Positions 20,316 through 28,576 of a stretch of 28,576 nt of DNA are shown piece by piece. The position numbers and the translations under genes were made by a program. Source of the DNA: Pigoraptor vietnamica (lineage: Eukaryota > Opisthokonta > Filasterea); NCBI GenBank assembly GCA_943704525.1, contig CALSCQ010001679.1, positions 1 through 28,576 on the forward strand. Reading direction: 5' to 3'. The notes beneath the pieces were generated by a model. It did no database searches. It was not told where the DNA came from and was given only the letters and a program-made list of their open reading frames with translations. Position 1 is the first letter of the stretch, and each line of letters begins with the position of its first letter.

Positions 20316-20867
20316 ATCGCCAGGCACGCAGAGAACCGCCTATGTGAGTGTTGTATGGGCGCGCAGCGCACTATTGGATGAAGTGCCAGGCGCAGAGTAC
20401 CCGTGAAGCCGGAGTGGGCACGCAGCGCAGTCCCGGCGATGTGTTCGCATGGAGAGTCAGGCACACGGCGCAGACACTCAACGTAATTTGGCCAGTTACT
20501 TGGTATTTTGTTAGTTGGGCTGCAAGAAGGAAGTCCAGCCGCGAGAGAGCGCGGTGTGAGTGGTTGGGAACGTGGCCGGCCTCGTCACTTTGGCGCAGAA
20601 CTCCCAAAGTGTCGAGGAAGAGGGCCGGGTAGGGGAGTTCTGCGCTCTTCCCAGACTCCCCTAATCCCTTTCTTCGTCACTTTGGCACTCCGCCGACTTG
20701 TTGGACGCCAGTAGCTGACGCCGCAAGTACGGCCGGCAGCAAGGCCGCCACCGAGTCGTCCATAACAACGGCCTGAATCAGTACGGTAACATGAACTGAC
20801 TGCAGACCACCGTTGCAAGATTCGCGCACGGCGCACGAGGGGGCGTGGCGCGTGCCACAACGACCGC
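20316..20867. other. Intergenic region between the DXO-like and NACHT genes
   Basis: No coding sequence is supported in these 552 bases. A compact set of direct and inverted repeats occupies 20582-20686, annotated separately. I see no TATA or CCAAT box close to the start codon at 20868. Confidence 0.5.
20582..20686. repeat. Nested inverted and direct repeats upstream of the NACHT gene
   Basis: The 13-mer TCGTCACTTTGGC occurs at 20582-20594 and again at 20674-20686. Between them GCGCAGAACTCCC (20593-20605) has its exact inverse at 20633-20645. A smaller perfect hairpin pairs CACTTTGG (20586-20593) with CCAAAGTG (20604-20611). Such nesting could be a degenerate miniature transposon, a protein-binding site or a structured 5' leader. 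The element begins about 290 bases upstream of the NACHT start codon. Confidence 0.75.
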
Positions 20868-23800
20868 ATGCCGCACCCGCAGCGACCGAGCAGCGCCGGT
20901 GTGCGGCTCACTCCTCTCCGGCGCGTGTCCGCCGTGCACGAGGTGCGCGACGATGCCGCCGAGCGCGTGCTTGCAAACGCACACGCGCAAAGCCGCGAAG
21001 CCACCGAGCGCCTTGTGCGACTTGCGAGGGCGCGTAGGGAGCACGTGGCTGAAAGAGGGAGGGCGCGCGCACTTCCTGCGGAGCACGACGCTCTGGACAG
21101 AGAAACTTACCGATGTGCCGTGAGAGACGCGCTCGCATCGCTCTTGGGCGAAATCTCGCTGTGGGTGCAATCCAGAACTGCGCCGACCCGCGAGGACGGG
21201 GTGTTGGCGTGGCTGGTGCGCCTTCCCGCTGCAGTTCGCGACAACACGGCATGCGCACACTCGTTTTCGCTCGAAGACGCCGACGTCGTGTGGCTGTTGC
21301 GAAAGGCGGCGGCGACCCTGTCCGTGCTGCTGGCCGACGAGGACGCACAGCGCGCGCATGCTGTGCGCTGTGGCGTGCACGCGGAGGAGGAGGGAGGGTA
21401 CCTCGAGCGCGTCGGTTGCCTGCGGTCTAGCCGCGCGCCCCCCGCATGTAGCGACTGGCTCGGCGCGTTTCTCGTCGCGCGCGTTTTGCCGGCAGACGTG
21501 GCAGACTCGCTGCTTGCGCTGTTCACTTACACGGCCAACTGTCGCTCGCGTGCAAGTGTGGACGGGTGGGAGCTGAGCGAGGACGACGAGTGGACGGACC
21601 TTCCGCCGCCGCGTGCCCCTGCCGTGCACGGGCCGAACGCATCCCCGTGGGCCGTCATGAATTGGACGCTGCGAACGGCGCACGACCCCGCCCAGCAGGA
21701 GACCGTATGCGCGGCGGCCGCCGAGTCCGCGCGCGTGTTCACAGTGCTGCGGGATTGGCTGGATGCGGCGCTGTGGGTGCTCCCGAAAGAGCGCGACGTC
21801 GTGTTTCGCGGCGTCGACGTGCCTGGGCTCTCGTACCGTTACGCCCTCGGGTATCCCGTCGTGTTTCCGCCTTTCACGTCGACGTCGACGCAAGGGGAGG
21901 AGGCACGCGAGTTTGCACGACAAGACGGGACGTTCTTTGTCATTCGGTCGCACTCTGCGGCGCGGATCGATTTTGTGTCGTTTGTGCCGTCGCAGGCGGA
22001 GAAGCTGCTGCCCTCGTTCTCGTGCTTTTCCGTGCTGCAGAAGGCGTCCAACACGGTACTGCGGATGCTCGAGTGCCCCTACGACATTGTGTCACTTGCC
22101 GAGGACGGCGACGACGCGTGTACCGATGAGGAGGCCGTGGAAGCATACGCACGATCTGTGCGGCAGACGCGCTTCATTTACGCGCGATACCTGCGGGACG
22201 CGTACGTCGAGGGCCGCGTTGCGCCGCTGCCTCCACCTTGCGATGCGACGACGCCCCTCTTCACGTGTCTGGACGGCTGGCTGGCTGGCGGCGGCCACTT
22301 GCTGCTGCTGGGCACGGGCGGGTCCGGAAAGACGAGTGCCACGCTCGCGGCACACTGCGCGCTGGCAGCGGACGACGCAGCGGCGCCCGTGTTCGTGCCA
22401 CTCCCGACCGTATCGGGACTGTTTGAGGACGGTGCGCTGGACAGGCACCTGGGAAGCCTTCTCTGCCTCACGCCCGCGCAAATGACCGAGCTCGGGCGCA
22501 CTCGGACGCTCGTGTTGCTTCTCGAGTCGCTGGACGAGGTGCCCATTCCGCCGGGTGCGGACGTGCGCAACGGCATACTGGGCCTGTTGGAGCGCAACCC
22601 GTTTGCTGCTTCCGCCCGCGTGCTCATCTCTTGTCGAGACGAGTTTCTTATCGCACACGACACCCAGCCGTTCGAAGTTTTTGGGTGGGCGGGGCAGTAC
22701 GTATACGTGCAACCGTTCTCCGCAGACGATGTCGCCGCCTTCGTCGAGAAGCAATGCGCCCGGCTGCGCTTCTCCCCACGGGCAACAGAACAAAAGCAGG
22801 CCGCGATTCGGCGCCTGGGGCTCAGCATGCGGGAGTCCATCTGCAACCCCTGCGTTCTGCACATGGCGTGTCGCGTGGATGATGCTGCGCTCGCGGGCGT
22901 ACTGGAAGATGCCGGTGGGCGCGTAGCTGCCGCTCGCGTGTACGAGCTGTACGTGCGCCAGGCGATGGGCGGCAGTGACGTTGGTCTCCGCGGCATGGAG
23001 AGCGTTGCGCTGGCCATGCTCTCACGGAACACGTGGCACTTCACCGTGGGCGATGTCGCGCGCGCGTTTGCGGCGGTGGGCGTGTCCGGCGATGCCTTTC
23101 GGCGCGAGTACCTTCCCCGCATTCCGCGCCGCGTTGAGAGCGACGCCGACGACGAGGGGGTCTTCGCGTGGTGGCACAAGAGCATCGGTGAGTACCTGGC
23201 GGCGCGCGCCTTCTGGGCGTCTCCGTCGACGGCGCTCGCGGCAGTGTCCCGGCCGTTCTCACTCGACGCCCCCGCCGTGCTTGCGTTCTTTGCTTCCATG
23301 GCAACGGAGAGCCCGCGCGCGCGCGACGCGGCCTGTGGGGGCGCCCTCGTGCCCGCCGTGCTCAGGTCACGTGATTCCGCAGAAGAGCGTGTGCTCGCCG
23401 CTGCTTCCAATGCACAGGCGCTGGTGTGCGCGAGCGGGCACCTGTTGCACACCTACGACCTGTCGTCCATTCGCATCGAGGCGGCTAATCTCGTGGGCGC
23501 ACGCTTCTCGCACACGAGCCTTCGCGGCGCGGTATTTTCCGGCTGTTTGTTGCACCGCGCCAACTTTGATTACGCGGACGTGCGAGGTGCGTCCTTCCCG
23601 AAGTCGTGGTGCGAGCACGCGCTGCCGCCGTTCATTGGCCACACGGAGAGCGTTTCCTCGGTCGCATACTCTCCTAACGGAATGCTCGTCGCGAGTGCAT
23701 CGGACGATCGAACGGTGCGCGTGTGGGACGCGGCGAGGGGCACACAGGTGCTGCAGCTGGCGGGGCACACTGACCAGGTGCTCGGCGTCGCGTTTTCGCC

Positions 23801-25562
23801 CGACGGCCGCGTCCTCGCCAGCGGCTCCACGGATCGCACGGTGCGCCTGTGGCACCTGCCCACCAACCGACAGGTCGCCGTCCTTGAGGGCCACTTCAAC
23901 GGCGTACAGGGCGTTGCGTTTTCGCCCGACGGTGCGCTTGTCGCCAGCGGATCCTACGACCGCTCCGCTGTTCTATGGGACGTTGCCAGCGGACGCGCCG
24001 TTCGCACGCTCTCGGGGCACACGGACGGTGTTCTTGGCGTCTGCTTCTCGCCAGACGGAAGGTACGTGGCGAGTGCCTCGACGGATAAGACCGCGCGGTT
24101 GTGGGGTGTGGCCGACGTGGAGGATGTTCGCGTGCTCGCCGGCCACTCGCGGTGGGTGCGATGCGCGGCATTCTCGCCAGACGGTGCACTCGTTGCCACG
24201 GGGTCTGCTGACGAGAGCGTGCGGCTGTGGAATGTTGCAGCTGCCGTCGCCGTCCGCGTGCTCGAGGGACACTTTGGGAGCGTGCTGTGCGTGTGTTTCT
24301 CGCCCGACGGGAAGCTGCTTGCAAGCGGCTCCTTTGACCGGACACTGCGGCTGTGGGACGCATCCACGGGGCGGGAGGTGCGTGCGCTCGATGCCCCGGA
24401 TGCCGTGCGCGGCGTTTCGTTCGCACCGGACGGCAAGTGCCTCGCCGGCGCCGTGGAAGACGCGACTGTCCGCGTGTGGGACGTGGTGTCTGGACGTGAC
24501 GTGCGGCCACAGGAGGGCCACGGGGACTGCGTCAACACGATCGGCTTCTCGACCGACGGCGCGCTGGTCGTCACGTCGTCGAACGACAAAACGGCGCGGC
24601 TGTGGGACGCGGCGAAGGGAGTCGAGCTGAGGGCGTTCAGGGGACACACTTTCAGCGTGCTCGCCGCGGCCATGTCAGGCGACGGCACGCGGCTGGCGAC
24701 CGGGTCATTCGACAAGACCGTGCGTTTGTGGGATGCGCACGCTGGAAACGCGCTGCACAGGCTGGAGGGCCATTCGCTCCACGTCACGTGCGTGTGCTTT
24801 TCCTCCGATGGCGCGCTGCTCGCGAGTGCATCAGTGGACAAGACAGTGCGTCTGTGGGAGGTGTCGTCGGGCGCAGCGGTGCGTACGCTGGAGGGCCATG
24901 AGAGGGCGGTGACGGCGCTCCAGTTCCTGCGCAGCGGAGCACTCGTGAGCGGCGGCGAGGACAGTGCGGTGCGCGTGTGGAATGTGGCCACGGGGGAGGC
25001 GTCGAGGATAATTGAACAGCCGCACGCTGTGCTTGGGCTCTCTGTGTCTGCCTCGGAGGGCCTGTTGGCGTGCGGAGTCGCCAACTCTGTTGCGTCTGTG
25101 TGGGATTTCGCGTCGGGCAAGTTGAGGCTATCGCTGGAAGGCCACAAGGGCCGCGTCACGTGCGTTGCGTTTTCGGCGGACGAGCGGCTGCTGGCCACGG
25201 GCTCTGCGGATGCAACCGTGCGTGTGTGGCTGCTGTCGACGGGCGCAACCGCGGTGGTTGTTGGTGGGCATGTCGCGTGGGTAACGGGCGTCTGCTTCTC
25301 GCCGACGGACGCTTCGGTGCTGGCCAGCTGCTCCCTCGACAAGAGCGTGCACGTGTACGACATTGGGGACGTCACAGAGAGTGCTTCTGATGCGTCCATG
25401 GCCGTCGCAACGAGCGCAGTGCTGGGCTGTCGGCTTGCCCGGATGGTGATTGGACGCACGCTCAAGATTAGCGCGATCGAGTGCGTTGGCCCGCCGTCGC
25501 AGGCGGAAGGGACGTCGGCAGCGCTGTACGCTTCCTTGTGCACGCAACAAGAAACGAACTAA
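20868..25562 (+). CDS. ADP-ribosyltransferase - NACHT - pentapeptide - WD40 protein (STAND NTPase, NLR-like)
   Basis: An intronless 1564-aa frame from the first ATG at 20868 to TAA. Residues 1-290 are unassigned. Residues about 295-395 fit the R-S-E class of ADP-ribosyltransferases: VFRG with Arg314, FTSTS at 336-340, and QAEKLLP with Gln376 and Glu378 (a Q-x-E turn). A NACHT-type P-loop NTPase follows, with Walker A GTGGSGKT at 482-489, Walker B LLLESLDE ending at 557, a sensor-like VLISCRDE near 585, and the EYLAAR motif of NACHT C-terminal helices near 770. A short pentapeptide repeat (AANLVGARF, LRGAVF, RANFDYADVRGASF) spans about 865-910. Fourteen WD40 repeats (924-1503) suggest two seven-bladed propellers. 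By analogy with STAND receptors, the propellers would sense a ligand, NACHT would oligomerise with ATP, and the ART would modify a target. That signalling model is inference; the domains are directly visible. Confidence 0.9.
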   Translation: MPHPQRPSSAGVRLTPLRRVSAVHEVRDDAAERVLANAHAQSREATERLVRLARARREHVAERGRARALPAEHDALDRETYRCAVRDALASLLGEISLWVQSRTAPTREDGVLAWLVRLPAAVRDNTACAHSFSLEDADVVWLLRKAAATLSVLLADEDAQRAHAVRCGVHAEEEGGYLERVGCLRSSRAPPACSDWLGAFLVARVLPADVADSLLALFTYTANCRSRASVDGWELSEDDEWTDLPPPRAPAVHGPNASPWAVMNWTLRTAHDPAQQETVCAAAAESARVFTVLRDWLDAALWVLPKERDVVFRGVDVPGLSYRYALGYPVVFPPFTSTSTQGEEAREFARQDGTFFVIRSHSAARIDFVSFVPSQAEKLLPSFSCFSVLQKASNTVLRMLECPYDIVSLAEDGDDACTDEEAVEAYARSVRQTRFIYARYLRDAYVEGRVAPLPPPCDATTPLFTCLDGWLAGGGHLLLLGTGGSGKTSATLAAHCALAADDAAAPVFVPLPTVSGLFEDGALDRHLGSLLCLTPAQMTELGRTRTLVLLLESLDEVPIPPGADVRNGILGLLERNPFAASARVLISCRDEFLIAHDTQPFEVFGWAGQYVYVQPFSADDVAAFVEKQCARLRFSPRATEQKQAAIRRLGLSMRESICNPCVLHMACRVDDAALAGVLEDAGGRVAAARVYELYVRQAMGGSDVGLRGMESVALAMLSRNTWHFTVGDVARAFAAVGVSGDAFRREYLPRIPRRVESDADDEGVFAWWHKSIGEYLAARAFWASPSTALAAVSRPFSLDAPAVLAFFASMATESPRARDAACGGALVPAVLRSRDSAEERVLAAASNAQALVCASGHLLHTYDLSSIRIEAANLVGARFSHTSLRGAVFSGCLLHRANFDYADVRGASFPKSWCEHALPPFIGHTESVSSVAYSPNGMLVASASDDRTVRVWDAARGTQVLQLAGHTDQVLGVAFSPDGRVLASGSTDRTVRLWHLPTNRQVAVLEGHFNGVQGVAFSPDGALVASGSYDRSAVLWDVASGRAVRTLSGHTDGVLGVCFSPDGRYVASASTDKTARLWGVADVEDVRVLAGHSRWVRCAAFSPDGALVATGSADESVRLWNVAAAVAVRVLEGHFGSVLCVCFSPDGKLLASGSFDRTLRLWDASTGREVRALDAPDAVRGVSFAPDGKCLAGAVEDATVRVWDVVSGRDVRPQEGHGDCVNTIGFSTDGALVVTSSNDKTARLWDAAKGVELRAFRGHTFSVLAAAMSGDGTRLATGSFDKTVRLWDAHAGNALHRLEGHSLHVTCVCFSSDGALLASASVDKTVRLWEVSSGAAVRTLEGHERAVTALQFLRSGALVSGGEDSAVRVWNVATGEASRIIEQPHAVLGLSVSASEGLLACGVANSVASVWDFASGKLRLSLEGHKGRVTCVAFSADERLLATGSADATVRVWLLSTGATAVVVGGHVAWVTGVCFSPTDASVLASCSLDKSVHVYDIGDVTESASDASMAVATSAVLGCRLARMVIGRTLKISAIECVGPPSQAEGTSAALYASLCTQQETN
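23637..25373 (+). repeat. Tandem array of 14 WD40-encoding units
   Basis: Fourteen consecutive units of about 123-126 bases each encode GH-x(4)-V-x(4)-FSPDG-x(4)-AS-x-S-x-D-x-T-V-R-LWD. Units 1-6, 8-10 and 13 are near canonical. Units 7 and 12 lack the Gly-His start (APDAV and QPHAV), unit 11 has a degraded FLRSG core, and unit 14 ends in VYD. Degenerate units at 7 and near the end fit two closed seven-bladed propellers. Units differ at many sites, so the array is not freshly homogenised. Confidence 0.9.
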
Positions 25563-26227
25563 ATTGCGCGCGCCTCATTCACTTCGACTGATATAGGGCC
25601 GCACGGTCACACACGCGCGCGCGCGGGCGAAGGGCCACCGACTTCTTGTTTAGGCTGTCACGATGTTGCTTGCTCTCGAGCACTTCGAACCAAAAACGCA
25701 ACGGCTGCACTGCAACGCTTTGGGGGAAAATTGCCAACACTGTAACATGATGCCCCCACCACACAGAAGTGCGAGTGCATCAGTGCAATGGTAACAGCCG
25801 CCGGCGGATCTCGCTCACTGAGTCCGAATGCTGGCAAAGGCTGTGCTTCCTTACCTTATGGTAACTTTGACCATGACAAACTTTGATTACACCACATTGG
25901 AAGAGACATCGGGCGGGCGAGGTATTTTATTACCACTGACGCGGCCGCACGTGATGCAAATACGCGGACACACACACACACACGCACTCACTTTCTGGCT
26001 CACACCGGCACCGGAAACACACTGCACAGACACACGCATGTCAGTATTGTACATATTATCCACACTTGTATACACACACCGCGCAAGCAACCGCCGGCAC
26101 CGGAAACGCACGCGCTCTCGCCGCGGCTTGGTGTTGTAAACGGGGCGCGGCCCGCTGGCAGCCGGGTGCGCCCTTGCAGTTCGGCGAGCGACGGGTTGCA
26201 CATCTGAACCGTTGGGATGTGCCGCCT

Positions 26228-26237
26228 TATATATATA
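26228..26237 (+). promoter_or_regulatory. Possible TATA box
   Basis: TATATATATA is flanked by GC-rich sequence about 400 bases upstream of the ATG at 26634. Position and composition suit a TATA box for a long 5' leader. A chance AT dinucleotide repeat is equally possible. Confidence 0.25.
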
Positions 26238-26280
26238 CGCGCGCGGTGCAGTCCGCTGTGTGTGTGTAATACAGAGTGCT

Positions 26281-26363
26281 GCAAATTTGCCCGTTATTTT
26301 TGTATGAAAGTTGTATGGAAATGCAAATTATTTGCGCACGAATTCCATCGAAAATTTAAATTT
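26281..26363. repeat. Cluster of AT-rich palindromes
   Basis: A perfect palindrome GCAAATTTGC lies at 26281-26290. A near copy, GCAAAT-T-ATTTGC, lies at 26323-26335, and a third palindrome AAATTTAAATTT at 26352-26363. Two related GCAAAT half-site pairs 42 bases apart look like dimeric DNA-binding sites. They sit in an AT-rich island upstream of the second Crinkler-type gene. Confidence 0.6.
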
Positions 26364-26633
26364 CCATTTGAAAATTCGCACGCCAAAATTTGGGCTATCA
26401 CGGTCACGTGCAACGGTGCGCAGATTCAGCACAGTGCGGACGTTACAGAAATTGGAAAACAAAACAGGGAAAATAAAACTTTCGGTACATTTTCGATACA
26501 AATCAAAGGACGGTTGCGCAACTTTTCACAGCCGCACGCTCCGACTGACGCGGTTATGATGCGAATCTCTGAACAGCATCACGCTTTCGCTGAGTTCAGA
26601 CGCGATTCTCGTTTGAGGCTGTGCAATACCGCA

Positions 26634-28576
26634 ATGGGGGACGCTAGTGGCGACGAGAGCGCGCCGATGGACGAGAGGGTCGGCGTGGCCAGCAGTAACA
26701 GAGGGGGCGCGGGGATGAGCACGACGCGGCAGACTTCGCAAACAGGAAGGCGCCCCGAGGTGAAGGTAATTATTGTTTTGCGTTTGAGCTGTGGGTTTGT
26801 TTGTTGCGCGTTCTGCCGGTGTGTGCTCGTGAGCTACTTTGAGTGTTCTTGTGTGTGTGTGTGAATATGTGTGTGTGGGTGTTTGTTACTGACATGTGTG
26901 TCTCTCGTGCGTCCAGCTTGTTTATTGTTGAGGCTTTTGGGTGTGGTTTTCATTCTTGAGTTCACTTAATAAGTTACAGGAGAGCCAACTCTCGCGGCCG
27001 TCATGCAAGTGTTGGTTGAGGTTCGCGATCAGGGCGCGAGGCAAGGCGCTATAATAGCGAGGCAAGGCAAGGAGATAGCGAACTTGCGCTCGGAAGTGCA
27101 AGAGCTCAAGAATAGGCGCGCAGGCCAAGGCTCAGGTAAGAACAGGCTGCGGTGTGTGGACTCGTGACTGCGCGCTCAAATAGCTGTCGTGCAGGCACAA
27201 CGCCGTTGCGCTCGGAGTTTGAAACACTAGCAGCGGAATGCATCGAAACGTTATCGACAACGCCTGCCAATGCTTTCTTTGTGGGCAAGGAACAGCTGCA
27301 GGCATCGTGGGAAGCGGAGATCATTGCGCGCGTGAGCGGCACCATTCTGCGCGCTCGTGCGGCCAACCGTGCGGGCCTTGAGGCCGCGCCGTCGTGGGTC
27401 GCGGAACACGTTCAGAACGCGATGAACGGACTCCTTCCGCTTCTGCTGTCGAAGGCACAACCGCCGGCGAAGTACTCGTATAACGATTGCTCGCGCACGA
27501 TTGTCAGCGGCGAGGTGGACGGTTACGTCATGAAGCCTGATATGGTTCTGACGCCGGATGGATTGCCTGCGGCGTGGTTCAACGTCGTCAGTGTTTGCGA
27601 GCTCAAGCGAGCGTTCGACACTAGCTCGCATCTCAACGCACTCGTGCAACTCTTTGAGCGTGCCTATGCCGTCTTCTGGCATCAACCGCAGCGCACGGAT
27701 TTTATCGGCGTCAGTCCGACGGGATTACAATCGAGGCGTGGCGCTTCAAAAAGGACGGGATGAACGCGGGCGGCCCTGTCGTGTCTTGCGTCGCGCGCTC
27801 GCCGTCGATGGCCCTTTTTTCATATGCGAGCGGAGCGCTGGTGTTGGAGTCATGCTTTCGCGACATATTATGGGGTTGGGCGAGCTCTCCTCCGAGCAAC
27901 TCCGGTTTCGCGGAAGGTTCGTGCGCTCGCTTGACGAGCCGTTGTCGTTGACCAATATTCGTCCGATTACGTCGACTGGTCGCTCGATCGTGTGCTCTGC
28001 GGAATGCGCGGGGCTGCTCGTCTGCGTTAAGGCGTCGCGTGGTAACGAGTCCGCACTCGGGAGCGAGTTTGATACGTTGCATAAGCTGCGCCACGAGTGC
28101 ATTCCTGTCGCCACCTTCTTCGGAGCCTTCCCGATCGACGCGAACGGAGGGCCAGCGCGGGATTGTTTGGTGATGACTCCATTTATTGCCCGTGTGGACA
28201 TCGGTATTGACGACGTCGTTATGTCGTCGAGCGTGTTTTCGCTGCGCTCTCGGTCGCGCGCGCACTGAACATCTGTCATGGCGACGTGAAACCGGACAAT
28301 GTTGTTGTCGGTGCGAATCGAAGAGTGCTACTCGTTGACTGGGACGCGTCGTTCCAGCCCGGCATGCCGATGGCTCCCGTCGGGACTGGCAAGTTCATGT
28401 CGCGGCGCGCGATGATTGCACTGCAAAATAACGCGCGTATCGTGCAGTCCTTTGAGGACGACCTCGAGTCTCTGTTTTTCACGGCCTTGTTTCTTGCACG
28501 GTGCTCCCGAATTGAGGTGGGCATGGGCAATAGGCCCGATCAGCCAAACCTGCCCACGTGCCCACGCCCCCCCCCC
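26634..28576 (+). pseudogene. Crinkler-type PD-(D/E)XK nuclease plus protein kinase, frame-disrupted, 3' end beyond window
   Basis: Exon 1 (26634-26765, ATG in GCAATGG) and exon 2 (26980-27135) flank a GT-AG intron with GT repeats, but their phases disagree by one base. Exon 2 encodes a coiled-coil-like stretch (IARQGKEIANLRSEVQELKN). Exon 3 starts at 27195 after a 59-base intron, with phase intact. It encodes a restriction-endonuclease-like domain: a GEVDGYVMKPD strand with Asp at 27539, then CELK with Glu at 27599 and Lys at 27605. The frame then changes near 27717, 27875 and 28200-28235, each step equal to one lost base. Beyond these come a kinase nucleotide-binding Lys (VCVK, 28029), the catalytic loop HGDVKPDN (28277-28300) and LVDWDAS with DWD at 28337-28345 in place of DFG. 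Nuclease plus FunK1-like kinase is a known Crinkler layout. Read as a decayed copy; an assembly error would have to recur three times. Confidence 0.65.
26851..26882. repeat. Short GT microsatellite in intron 1 of the second Crinkler-type gene
   Basis: Two runs of GT repeats separated by GAATAT lie inside the predicted intron 26766-26979. They supply stop codons in the exon 1 frame, supporting the view that this stretch is intronic. Confidence 0.75.

Larger units (their letters stand above)
25563..26633. other. Intergenic region between the NACHT gene and the second Crinkler-type gene
   Basis: No gene is supported in 1071 bases; the longest open frames have low-complexity Thr/His/Arg content. 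A (CG)n run lies near 25613-25625 and short CA tracts at 25970-26070. A TATATATATA occurs at 26228-26237. From 26281 to 26500 the composition becomes distinctly AT-rich, with palindromes, unlike the rest of the window. This may be the promoter or upstream flank of the following gene. Confidence 0.55.

Noticed and set aside
22178-25543. Long minus-strand open frames opposite the NACHT-WD40 gene
   Set aside because: Ser/Thr/Arg-rich shadows whose periodicity simply mirrors the WD40 repeats on the plus strand.
25828-26139. Small open frame of 103 codons
   Set aside because: His/Thr/Arg-rich, crosses CA repeats, no domain and no splice or promoter context.
28560-28576. Poly-C run as a telomere or special terminus
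   Set aside because: A single short homopolymer without telomeric units; more likely a contig or read edge.

Overview
This is GC-rich nuclear DNA from a unicellular eukaryote. One gene carries seven short GT-AG introns, the predicted proteins include eukaryotic families (a 7TM protein, a DXO/RAI1-like protein, a STAND NTPase with WD40 repeats, and Crinkler/RHS-type proteins), and TGA, TAG and TAA are all used as stops, so the standard code applies. I cannot name the species. A free-living or parasitic protist, or a basal fungus-like lineage, would fit. The window starts with G/T homopolymers and ends in a poly-C run.

Layout: (1) 189-13034, minus strand: one uninterrupted 4281-codon gene for a giant secreted or surface protein. 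It has a signal peptide, a very long beta-rich ectodomain that resembles giant bacterial exoproteins with RTX-like motifs, about ten membrane helices at the C terminus, and a dileucine sorting motif. (2) 13035-13585: a divergent promoter region with GT repeats and two inverted CCAAT boxes. (3) 13586-16010, plus: a Crinkler/RHS-type P-loop NTPase plus restriction-endonuclease-like protein, with a reading-frame break inside the P-loop. (4) 16710-18795, plus: an eight-exon gene for a 356-aa seven-helix membrane protein, with a (CA)57 microsatellite in intron 1. (5) 19014-20315, plus: a 433-aa DXO/RAI1/Dom3Z-like protein with several catalytic motif residues replaced. (6) 20868-25562, plus: a 1564-aa protein with an ADP-ribosyltransferase domain, a NACHT NTPase, pentapeptide repeats and 14 WD40 repeats. 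(7) 26634-28576, plus, cut by the window end: a second Crinkler-type gene, PD-(D/E)XK nuclease plus protein kinase, split by three frame changes.

From about 13.5 kb to the end, four of the five genes belong to families tied to biological conflict or nucleic-acid surveillance. The two Crinkler-type copies are broken while about 19 kb of other coding sequence is intact, so I infer real decay of the Crinkler copies rather than poor sequence quality. The most striking items are the ART-NACHT-pentapeptide-WD40 receptor-like protein, the giant bacterial-type exoprotein fused to a polytopic membrane domain, and the DXO-like protein with altered active-site motifs. Family assignments come from reading motifs by eye; no database search was possible.
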